Shown here piece by piece: positions 11,716 through 21,359 of a stretch of DNA of 33,739 nucleotides. Every line of letters starts with the position of its first letter. Position 1 is the first letter of the stretch. A program made the position numbers and the translations under genes. A model generated the notes under the pieces. It did not search any database. It was given only the letters and a program-made list of their open reading frames with translations, and was not told the origin of the DNA. This stretch comes from Xylaria sp. FL1777 (lineage: Eukaryota > Ascomycota > Sordariomycetes > Xylariales > Xylariaceae): assembly GCA_022578965.1 (NCBI GenBank), contig MU400836.1:1-33739 (forward strand), given 5' to 3'.

Positions 11716-11780
11716 ATCTGTTTAAGCAAACAGCGCTACCCTTAGGCCTAGTAAAAGCTAACTAACATTCTAACTTAAAC

Positions 11781-12320
11781 AGAAAGAAAGAAGTATACAA
11801 AATAAAAGTTATTATATAATATTGCCTTAACTGCAAAAAAAACAAATATAAATATTTAGTTAAATAAAAAAGCTAAAGTTATAAGCATAACTAATAAATA
11901 ACCATGTTTAAGTTATGCTACTTTAAAAAGCTAATTAATAAATATTAAAAAAAAAAAAAAAGCAAACTTTGCAACCGAGCTACTTTTAAGCTTAAAAATG
12001 CTAATAAGCCTAACAATGCTAACGCAACTAAATCTAAGCCCTGCAAGCAAAAAAAACCACGTAAAATAAAGTTTAATATTATAAGCCTTCCTTTAACGAA
12101 AGAAGTACTAATAAAAATACTACTTTAAGCACCTATAAAAGTACTAACAACTAATAATACCACGCTTACTAATAAATTAATTAAGCTAAAAACATTATTT
12201 AAAAATATATTTGCTCCTAAGCAAATAAAGCAACATAAAACAATTAAAAAAACAATACCTGTATTATTAATTAAACCTTTAAAAAAGAACACTAGTATAA
12301 GTAATAAAACCAATAGTTAA
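11781..12320 (+). pseudogene. Chromodomain and basic C-terminal tail of Gypsy-B integrase
   Basis: In the integrase frame, 11790-11946 reads EVYKIKVII, then KYKYLVK*KS, then SYKHN and KLCYFKKLINKY. This matches the chromodomain pattern EVExIL...YLVKWKGY...EW..L....LI.EY, with the aromatic-cage Trp turned into a stop (TGG to TAA). Chromodomains at this position define chromoviruses and are known to bind methylated histone H3, directing integration into heterochromatin. After the domain, 11976-12122 is Lys/Asn/Pro-rich (RATFKLKNANKPNNAN, KQKKPRKIKF), then open sequence continues to about 12318. Minus-strand open frames at 12125-12495 are shadows of this tail. Confidence 0.8.
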
Positions 12321-12497
12321 TTAGCAAATAAAAGGCTAGCAATAAAAAAAAAAAAAAAAGTACAACAAAGTAATAAGCTAAAGCTAAAAAAAACTCTACA
12401 AAAAAAAATATAAAAAACAAAAGTATATAATTATTATTACAGTAAACAGCCGGAGAACTGCTAAAAGCAGTAGCTTTTTCTTTAAAAGCTAGCATCT

Positions 12498-12710
12498 TAA
12501 TAAGCCTGCATAAGGAGTTAAACTAGTAACCTTTAAAAAAAAGTCTATAAGTAGCACTAGCCCTATAGGCTAAGCTACACACCGTAGCTGTAAAAATAAA
12601 GCATGTATAGCCCGTGCCCTACACCTACCATAAAAATACTAGATTAGCTAGTATTATGTAAAACTTAGAAAATCCATTATCTGTTTTACTACCCATTAAC
12701 TTTTCTATTA
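12498..12710 (+). repeat. Gypsy-B 3' LTR (213 bp)
   Basis: Gap-free match to 4687-4899. It starts taataagcctgca and ends ttttctatta. It is slightly less RIP-damaged than the 5' LTR, keeping for example gcactagccctataggc where the other has gcactagttttataagc. No obvious polypurine tract precedes it; the upstream bases read aaaagctagcatct. Confidence 0.93.
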
Positions 12711-12715
12711 AAAAC
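12711..12715. other. Target-site duplication of Gypsy-B, right copy (AAAAC)
   Basis: Matches 4682-4686. From 12716 the sequence continues the interrupted Gypsy-A copy 2 (compare 991 onward in copy 1). Confidence 0.9.
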
Positions 12716-13269
12716 ATACTAGCTAGCTTTTAATATATAATAATAATAATTTTACAAAAGTTTTTAAACAAGTTTATGTTTATTTATTTAAATAATATCT
12801 TAATTTACTTTAGAACACTAAAAAAACACAAAAAACATATAATTTAAGTGTTAAAAACACTTAAATAAGCAAAATTACAACTTAATACAAAAAAGTATAT
12901 AAAACATATATAAAAAATCAACTTTTTAAAATTTATAATTACTTTAAAACAAATATAAATTTAATAGTTAAAAATTAATATAGTACAAAACTAGAAAATA
13001 TTTAACTTAGCTATTATTATAAATATATAACAAGCATTAAGATTTTTAAACTATGTTTAAATGTTAATTTAAAACTTTAGAAAAATAGCATTTTACTGTA
13101 CAAAATATACAAAAAAAAAATACAAAAAAAAATTCTTTTTAATTTTAAAAAAAGCTCAAAAAGCTTTTAAAAAACTAAAACTAAAAGTTATTTTTAACCT
13201 TATAGTTAAACTACTTAATCTATAAAAAAAGAAAAAGCTAAAAATTAATGCTTTAAATAATATAATTGC

Positions 13270-13320
13270 TGGCTTTCTAAAGCCGTTAGACCCGAGTAAT
13301 ACAATATATAATATAATTGC
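13270..13320. repeat. 51-bp copy-specific insertion with hairpin and 13-bp duplication
   Basis: Absent from copies 1 and 3. It is flanked and closed by the direct repeat ATAATATAATTGC (13257-13269 and 13308-13320). The unique part begins with the perfect hairpin GGCTTT-CT-AAAGCC (13271-13284), followed by gttagacccgagtaatac, which is much richer in G+C than its surroundings. The length is 17 codons, so the RNase H frame is preserved. Confidence 0.8.
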
Positions 13321-15111
13321 AAAAGTTTTAAAACAACTAAAAAACAACAAAAAATAGCACTTAGTAGCTTATTACTTTAAAGTACTATAAAACATAGCAT
13401 TATAATACTTTATATATAACAAAGAACTATTTGTAATTATTATAGCACTTAAAAAGTAAAAACTATTTTTTATAAAAACTATAAAGTTAATTAAGATTTA
13501 TTTAAATTATTAAAACTTAACAAAATTTATAACTACATAAAAAATTACTAAACAACATAAAAATTAAATAGTTTTTTTTTTTAAGTTTAACTTTAAAATA
13601 TGTTATATTAAAAAAAAAAAAACATTTAAGCAAACATACTTAGTTAATAAAGTTAAAAAAGATTTAAAGTTCTAAAAAAAAACATTTAAATATTATATTT
13701 TTAAAAAAATAAAAGCTTAAAAATTAAAGTTATACTTAAGAACTTTATAAATATATAGCTATAATAAGCTTATAATTTAAAAGAGTTAACATAATTATAA
13801 AAATATAAAAGATTAAAAAATAATAAGCTAATATATAAACATAAAGTTTATTTATTGAAATTTTTATAAAACAAATTTATTAAAAAATTTTATAAATACT
13901 TATTACATAAATACTAAAAAGCAACAAAAACAGTTTAATAATTATAACAAAAGTACAATTTTTTAGAACTATAAAACATAGTTAAATTTATTATAAAAAC
14001 GTGCAATATTTATAATAAAGCTAAAATAGCTTAATATAAGCTTTATAAACTACTATAACTTATATAAATACTTAAATAAATATAACACATTATTACTTAA
14101 GATTTTATTATAGTATTACTTTTATTAATTAATTTAGTTATAAAAATATAATATAATAAAATATAAGTTATTATTAATAAACTTATTAAGTATGCTTACT
14201 TTTTACTGTTTAAAAAAAATATAATAGTTAAACAACTTATATATGCTTTTATACGTTAATATTTAAATAAGCATAAGCTACTAAAAAAAATTATTTTAAA
14301 TTAAAATAAATTGTTTACTTTTAAGTTTAAAACTAGCTTTTTTAAACTTATTAATGTTAAACTAAAGTTTTTAATTATTTATTACTTATAAACAAATAAA
14401 CAAACAAAAAAACTAAACTAAATACTAAAACAATATTTATAAAATTATATTAACTATTAATAAAACAATTAAGTAAAACTATTACTAATAATATAAATTT
14501 TATATAATATATTAATAAACAAAAATATAAACATATTTTTATATAAAGCTATTTATAAATAGTAAACAATTATTAAAAAATAAAAAAAAACATTAATAAA
14601 AGCACTTGCTATTTTAACTATAGTACTTTAAGCAAAAACTATTGTAACAGAAATTAAAACGCTATAAGCTAAACTATAATTACACTTTTAATTTTTATAA
14701 CAATAAATATTAATATATTATAACAAAAAACGAACTAAAAAACTAACCTTTAAAAAAAAAAACAAAGTTTATTTGCTATAATAAAAACAAAATGCAAACA
14801 TTAATATTCTTTAAATTAAAACAAAATAACTAAGCAATAAATTAAAATTTAAAAAACTTAGCTTTTTTAAAATTAAAAAAGTTATTTTACTTACTAACTA
14901 TAAACTATTATTACTAAAGAATATGTAAATTTATTTTATTTTTTACATTTTTTTATTAAAACTAGCACTTATTAAAACATTTATTAAAACATAACTAAAA
15001 ATAAAAACAAATTAAAACATTTATAAAGTTAAAAGTATACTAAATTTTTATTAAAACAATAATAACCTAAAGTATTTTATTAAATAAAAAAAATACTTAT
15101 ATGCTAATAAT

Positions 15112-15149
15112 ACTTAAAAACTTAAAAAACACTTAAAAACTTAAAAAAC
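15112..15149 (+). repeat. 19-bp tandem duplication at the end of the chromodomain (copy 2 only)
   Basis: acttaaaaacttaaaaaac occurs twice in tandem (15112-15130 and 15131-15149). Copies 1 and 3 have it once. The duplication shifts the frame and is likely a slippage event. Confidence 0.75.
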
Positions 15150-15259
15150 ACTTAAAAACTGCTAAAATAGTTATAAATTAGTTTTATTGCTAATACTTTA
15201 ACTGCTTAAAACTAGAAAAAAAAATTAACTTTAAAAAAAACGCTTAAAAATTTTTAATT

Positions 15260-16362
15260 AAACTTAAATAAAGCAACTTATGTTGCTTTAGCTTGCTTTT
15301 TTTATTATTTTTGCTTTTTTACTAGCGCTTTTTGTTCTTTTTTAATACGCTTTATTTTATTTAATTCGTTTAAAAATTAAAGCTTTTATTAAACTATTTT
15401 AATACTTTTTGCTTTTAAAAAACGTTTTTATATATAAAGCTAAGCTAACTTGCTTAAAATAAAATTAAAGCTATTTTAAGCTTGTTTTAATTTTTTTTAA
15501 ACTAAAAGTAACTATTGCTTTGCTTGCTTTTTTTCTTTTTTAAAACAATAGTGTTTAAAAACTATATTATTAATTAAATTAATTAAAACTTCTAATTTGT
15601 TGCAAAAGCAACTAATGCATACGCATTTAAAACAACAAAACATATTATTTATTATTTTGCATGTTAATAACTAATTAAAGCAGCAAAAGCAAAGCATAAC
15701 TTTATAGCTAATAAAATTAATAAAAAAAGCAAAAACAAGTTTTTATTTTGTTTTAAATAAGCAGTTAGTTTTTTTAATATGTTTTAATATTATAATATAT
15801 ATATATAAAAAAAAAAAAAATACTTATAGAAAATTGTTAAAACAACAATTTTTAAAAAAAAAAAATAATGTTATAAAATTAGCACTAAAGTAGCTTTTAA
15901 AGCAGCTTAATGCTTTTATATATACTTTATATTTCTTTTTTTGCTAATTAAAGCTAAAATTACATAATAATTTATTTAGTTTATTAAGCTTACAGTAATT
16001 TAAAGCTTATTAAGTTTATAGTAATTTAAAGCTTATTAAGCTTACAGTAATTTAATGCTTACTAAACTTGCAGTAATTTAAAAAAAGTTATTACTTTTTT
16101 TATTTTTTTTTTGTTTATATAATTATATATTTTTTATATTTAATTACTTACTTAGTTCTAGTTTTTTAGCTATTAATTTTTTATAACTACTAAGCACTAA
16201 TATACTTATTACTTTTAATTCTTTAAAACCTTTATTAATGCATAGTAGTAAAAGTACCCTAAAAGCTTTCTTAACGGACCACTGTTAAAAATCTTATTAT
16301 TACTTGCAAATTAAGACCTTAAAGGTAAACCCGTTATATTAATATATAATAGGTTTATTACA
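15260..16362 (+). repeat. Putative 3' LTR / 3' non-coding end of Gypsy-A copy 2
   Basis: Collinear with 3470-4570, including the T-rich start, the A-run near 15810, the 26-bp array at about 15968-16080 and the terminal near-palindrome. The outer end at 16362 is supported by three copies. The inner end is uncertain because no 5' LTR is present for comparison. Confidence 0.45.
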
Positions 16363-16652
16363 TAAACTTTTAAACTTGCAATTTATTATATTATTTTTAT
16401 TATTTATGTATTAAGCTATAAATTATATATTTATAGCTAATTTTAAGCTATTAATATATATTAAATATATTATTATATAAGTTAAAACAGAAATAATGCT
16501 TAATATTAGTTTTAAAGTAATAAAACTATTAATTTAATAAATTAGCAAAATGTTTAGTTTTTTTAAAAAATAAATAAGCAATAATATAAGCGCATTTATA
16601 AGCAAAAAAGTAACTAATTAGCATAAATTAAACAGTTTTATTATAAAGTTAA
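16363..16652. other. 290-bp spacer between the inverted Gypsy-A copies
   Basis: Lies between the two convergent 3' ends. It is very AT-rich with no coding pattern, repeat or recognisable motif. It may be the remains of the older target DNA. Confidence 0.5.
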
Positions 16653-16969
16653 TGTAATAAACCTGTTATATATTAATATAACAGGTTTACTTTTAAAGTC
16701 TTAATTTATAAGTAATAATAAAATCTTTAACAATAATCCGTTAAAGAGGTTTTTAAAGTACTTTTATTACTATGCATTAATAAAAATCTTAAAAAATTAA
16801 AAGTAATAAATATATTAATGCTTAGCAGTTATAAAAAATTAATAGCTAAAAAGCTAAAAACTAAATAAATAACTAAATATAAAAAGTATATAATTATATA
16901 AACAAAAAAAACAGTAGTAATAATTTATAAATGTTATTTTTTTTAATAAACTTAACGCTATATTATTTC

Positions 16970-17045
16970 AAGTTTAAAGCTTAATAAACTTAACGCTTAA
17001 GTTTGTTAAGTTTAAAACTTAATAAACTTAACGCTTAAGTTTATT
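16970..17045. repeat. Two 38-bp units, each with a perfect palindrome, in the copy 3 end
   Basis: Units 16970-17007 and 17008-17045 differ only by transitions. Each contains an inverted repeat. In the second, AATAAACTTAA-CGC-TTAAGTTTATT at 17021-17045 is perfect over 11 bp with a CGC loop. It occupies the place of the 26-bp array of copies 1 and 2. Confidence 0.8.
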
Positions 17046-17769
17046 AAGTTTATATATTAAACCTTTATAATAGTTTAAATATATATTTTTTTAATAAATA
17101 AAACTTTTTTTATGTATGTTTTTTTTATATTTAGCTTTTTAACCGGCTTAATTAGCTTATTTTATAATATTATTTTCCTTTTTTTATAATTATTGTTTTA
17201 ACAATTTTATATTTTCTTTTTTATAAGTTTTTTTCTTTTATTTTCTGTTTTTTGTTTTTTATGCTTATTATATTTAGTAAAGTTTTTAAAAAACTTTGCT
17301 TGTTGCGTTTTAAACAAAAAGCTTAATAAAACTTTGCTTTGCTTTTTTTTATTAAACTAAAATTAATTAAAATAGCTTTATGCTTTTGCTGCAATTATTA
17401 TAACACAAAATGCTTAATATTAAAATTTAACTTTAATTAATATATTAAATATATTATAGCTAAACAAACAAATTATAATGCTAAAAGTTTGTTTTTAAAG
17501 CAAATATAATAGCTTACTTTTTAGCATAAAAAGCTAAAAAATAAATTAAACTTGCTAATAAAAATGCATAAAAAAATAAGTATAAAAATTTACTGTTTTA
17601 AGCAATAAAAGAAATTATAGCAAAAAAAAATAACTGCTATTATAACTTATAATTTAAATAATTTAAAAAAGCTTAAGCAAATTAAAGCAAAAAAGCATTA
17701 TATAGCTAAAAAACAAAAATAATATATTAAAGCAGCATAATTATTACTAGTTGTTTTTTTAAAGTTTAA

Positions 17770-20700
17770 TTAAAACATATTAAACGCTTTATTTAAAGTT
17801 AACTTTTTTTTTTTAGTTTTAGCTAGTTAAAATATTAACAATAAAACTAGTTTATAATTATTTTAGCAGTTTTTAAGTGTTTTTTAAATTTTTAAGTATT
17901 ATTAGCATATAAGTATTTTTTTTATTTAATAAAATACTTAACGTTATTATTGTTTTAATAAAAATCTAGTATATTTTTAACTTAATAAATGTTTTAATTT
18001 GTTTTATTTTTAGTTATGTTTTAATAAGTATTTTAATAAGTGCTAATTTTAGTAAAAAAATGTAAAAAATAAAGTAAATTTGCATGTTTTTTAATAATAA
18101 CAATTTATAGTTAGTAAATAAAATAACTTTTTTAATTTTAAAAAAGCTAAGTTTTTTAAATTTTAATTTATTGCTTAATTGTTTTGTTTTAATTTAAAAA
18201 ACATTAATATTTGTATTTTGTTTTTATTATAGCAAATAAACTTTGTTTCTTTTTTTAAAAACTAGTTTTTTAGTTCGTTTTTTATTATAATATATTCATA
18301 TCTATTGTTATAAAAACTAAAAACATAATTATAATTTAACTTATAACGTTTTAATTTTTGTTGCAATAATTTTTGCTTAAAGTATTATAATTAAAATAAC
18401 AAATGCTTTCATTAATGTTTTTTTTTGTTTTTTAATAGTTGTTTGCTATTTATAAATAGCTTTATATAAAAATATATTTATATTTTTGTTTATTAATATA
18501 TTATATAAAATTTATGCTATTAATAATAGTTTTATTTAATTATTTTATTAATAATTAATATAACTTTATAAATATTGTTTTAATATTTAGTTTAGTTTTT
18601 TTGTTTGTTTATTTGTTTATAAGTAATAAATAATTAAAAACTTTAATTTAATACTAATAAGTTTAAAAAAACTAGTTTTAAACTTAAAAATAAACAATTT
18701 ATTTTAGTTTAAAACAATTTTTTTTAGTAGCTTATGCTTATTTAAATATTAGCATATAAAAATATATATAAGTTATTTAGCTATTATATTTTTTTTAAAC
18801 AGTAAAAAATAAGCATACTTAATAAATTTATTAATAATAATTTATATTTTATTATATTATATTTTTATAACTAAATTAATTAATAAAAATAATGCTATAA
18901 TAAAATTTTAAGCAATAGTATGCTATGTTTATTTAAGTATTTATATAAATTATAGCAGTTTATAAAGCTTATATTAAGCTATTTTAGCTTTATTGCAAAT
19001 ATTGCATTTTTTTATAATAAATTTAATTATGTTTTATAGTTTTAAAAAATTATATTTTTTTTATAGTTGTTTAACTACTTTTGTTGCTTTTTAGTATTTA
19101 TATAATAAGTATTTATAAAACTTTTTAATAAACTTATTTCGTAAAAATTCTAATAAATAAACTTTACGTTTATATATTAGCTTGTTTTTTTTTAATTCTT
19201 TATATTTTTGTAGTTTTGCTAATTTTTTTAAGTTATAAGCTTATTATAGCTATATATTCGTAAAGTCTTTAAATATAACTTTAACTTTTAAGCTTTTATT
19301 TTTTTAAAAATATAATATTTAAATATTTTTTTTTAAAACTTTAAATCTTTTTTAATTTTGTTAGCTAAATATGTTTGCTTAAATATTTCTTTTTTTTAAT
19401 GTAGCATATTTTAAAGTTAAATTTAAAAAAAAAAACCATTTAATTTTTATATTATTTAATAATTTTTTATATAGTTATAAATTTCGTTAAGTTTTAATAA
19501 TTTAAATAAATCTTAATTAATTTTATAGTTTTTATAAAAAACAGTTTTTATTTTTTAAGTGCTATAATAATTATAAATAATTCTTTATTATATATAAAGT
19601 ATTATAATACTACGTTTTATAATGCTTTAAAATAATAAGCTATTAAGTATTATTTTTTGTTGTTTTTTAGTTGTTTTAAAACTTTTGCAATTATATTATT
19701 TAAAGCATTTATTTTTAGCTTTTTTTTTTTTTATAAATTAAGTAGTTTAACCACAAAATTAAAAATAATTTTTAGTTTTAGTTTTTTAAAAGCTTTTTAA
19801 GCTTTTTTTAAAATTAAAAAGGATTTTCTTTTATATTTTTTCTTTATATACTTTATAAAATAAAACGCTATTTTTTTAAAGTTTTAAATTAACATTTAAA
19901 CATAATTTAAAAATTTTAATGCTTATTATATATTTATAATAATAATTAAGTTAAATATTTTTTAGTTTTATACTATATTAATTTTTAACTATTAAATTTA
20001 TATTTATTTTAAAGTAATTATAAATCTTAAAAAGTTAATTTTTTATATATATTATATATATTCTTTTATATTAAGTTATAATTTTGCTTGTTTAAGTATT
20101 TTTAATACTTAAGTTATATATTTTTTATGTTTTTTTAGTGTTTTAAAATAAATCAAAATATTATTTAAATAAATAAACATAAATTTGTTTAAAAACTTCT
20201 GTAAAATTATTATTATTATATATTAAAAGCTAGCTAATACGTTTTATAGTTTTTATAGTATAATTATATATTTATATAGTTTATATATTATTTATATAGT
20301 AGTTTTTTATTTTTTTTTTTTTTAATTATTTTAATAGCATAATATTTATTTAAAATATTAACTATTATAAACTACTTTGTTTAGCTAATATTTTTTTTTA
20401 TAGTTATTAATAAAGTAAAAAAATATTTATTTGTAATAATAATTACGTTTAATAATTAATAATTAATTATTATTTACTATACTAGTTTTTTTTTTTTATT
20501 AATTAATTATTTTTTATTTTTTATTTTAAGTATTAATACTATAAAATATTTAGCAAATAACTAAAATTCTTTTAAAAATCCTTTTGCTAAATTTTTTTAA
20601 ATATATTTTTATAAAGCGTTTGTTTTATTTAAGCTTATATAATATACTTAATAAAGCTTTAATTAATATTTTTTTTTAATAAAAATATAATAGTTTTATA

Positions 20701-21180
20701 AGCTATGTTTAAAAAGTTCTTTTTTTTTTTTTTTAAATAGTTTATAAAATCTATAATATACTTTTAGTATTTTATTTAAGATTTTTTTTGCGATTTTTTT
20801 AATTTTTTTGCTTTATTTTTTGCTTTTTTAATTAATAGTTTTTACTTTTTATTAAATTAAAAAATTGCTAATTTTTAACTATAATATTTTTAAAATAATA
20901 TTATAATTAAATATATTAATAATATTTAATATAATTTGTTTTTTATATTTTTATATAAATATATTAAAAAGTTTAGTTTTTTTAAATATATAACTATTAT
21001 TATAGCTAAAAATGCTTTTATTAAATTTTTTAATTTTTTAGGATTTTTGCTTATATTTTTAAGAAATTTTATTTTGTTTTATTACTTTAAATAAAATTAT
21101 ATTAACTTATGCTTTTAAATTAATTAAAATATTATACTTTTTTTTTTAATATATAAGTTTAACTTTAAATTAATTTTTTT
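17770..21180 (-). pseudogene. pol remnant of Gypsy-A copy 3
   Basis: Minus-strand counterpart of the copy 1 and copy 2 pol remnant: chromodomain at about 17900-18010, integrase to about 19250, RNase H about 19450-19830, and RT beyond. The RT box codons equivalent to the catalytic Asp pair lie at 20160-20165 on the complement and read AAT AAT, as in the other two copies. The RNase H region lacks the 51-bp insertion of copy 2. I assigned it by nucleotide collinearity with copies 1 and 2. Confidence 0.75.
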
Positions 21181-21359
21181 ACTTTATTATTAATAACCTG
21201 CTATGCTGCTTTATAGCGCGGTTTTTTTATTTATGTACTTATAAGTAAAACTATATAAAAAGCTAAATAAAAATTTTATGCAACAATATTTATGCTGCTA
21301 TTTTAAAGTTCTTTTACTTTATAACAACTAGTTTTTATTAATTAGCTTATTAAACAAAA

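Larger units (their letters stand above)
4687..12710 (+). mobile_element. Gypsy-B, complete Ty3/Gypsy chromovirus (8.0 kb) nested in Gypsy-A copy 2
   Basis: Full-length LTR retrotransposon with 213-bp LTRs (4687-4899 and 12498-12710), AAAAC target duplication and about 7.6 kb interior. The interior order is leader, gag, protease, RT, RNase H, integrase, GPF-like module, chromodomain, basic tail. The chromodomain and domain order place it among chromoviruses, and its RT/RNase H motifs match a class common in Pezizomycotina. The LTR edges read TA...TA, as expected if RIP turned the canonical TG...CA into TA...TA. The coding strand keeps one frame (codon starts divisible by 3) from about 5500 to 12300, so the damage is nearly all substitutions. 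It is not autonomous now. Confidence 0.93.
12716..15250 (+). pseudogene. pol remnant of Gypsy-A copy 2 (RT, RNase H, integrase, chromodomain)
   Basis: Frame 2 first. The RT box is FIYLNNILIY, with the catalytic Asp pair now Asn at 12791-12796, followed by KLQLNTKKY and FLKFIITLK. The thumb reads QALRFLNYV about 13028. RNase H follows at 13140-13500 (KKAQKAFKKLKLKV, LKQLKNN, HLVAYYFKVLQ, YNKELFVIIIALKK). Integrase is in frame 1: second catalytic Asp is Asn (AAT, 14299-14301) and Glu is Lys (AAA, 14407-14409) in a damaged DGQTER motif. The GPF-like module has ILIYYNKKR and KVYLL. A chromodomain at about 15025-15130 reads KVKSILNFY, NNNNLKYFIK, with the cage Trp now a stop. It is interrupted on its 5' side by Gypsy-B. 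Confidence 0.85.
12711..16362 (+). mobile_element. Gypsy-A copy 2, right piece
   Basis: Collinear with 987-4570 of copy 1 over about 3.6 kb with mostly transition differences, and with the complement of 16653 to about 20250 (copy 3). It ends at the shared terminus aggtttattaca (16351-16362), after which the three copies no longer agree. Copy-specific changes are a 51-bp insertion at 13270-13320 and a 19-bp tandem duplication at 15112-15149. It is the least degraded copy for reading RT and integrase. Confidence 0.9.
16653..21180 (-). mobile_element. Gypsy-A copy 3, inverted, 5' truncated
   Basis: Reverse complement of about 70-4570 of copy 1. Its 3' terminus tgtaataaacctgttat at 16653 mirrors the ends of copies 1 and 2. 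The segment 16940-17765 is much more diverged from copies 1 and 2 than the rest, although order and landmarks are retained. Homology stops near 21180, where the LINE begins. Because the LINE lies where the rest of copy 3 should be, it may have inserted into it. Confidence 0.87.

Noticed and set aside
9601..12000. Search for tRNA or rRNA genes in the less AT-rich stretches
   Set aside because: No cloverleaf with intact T-loop GGTTCGA-like sequence was seen. The G+C-richer spots are residual pol codons.
12125..12495. Two hydrophobic minus-strand open frames
   Set aside because: They are shadows of the Lys-rich, A-rich C-terminal tail of the Gypsy-B polyprotein on the plus strand.
13156..13350. 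64-codon minus-strand frame
   Set aside because: Antisense of the Gypsy-A RNase H domain and the 51-bp insertion.
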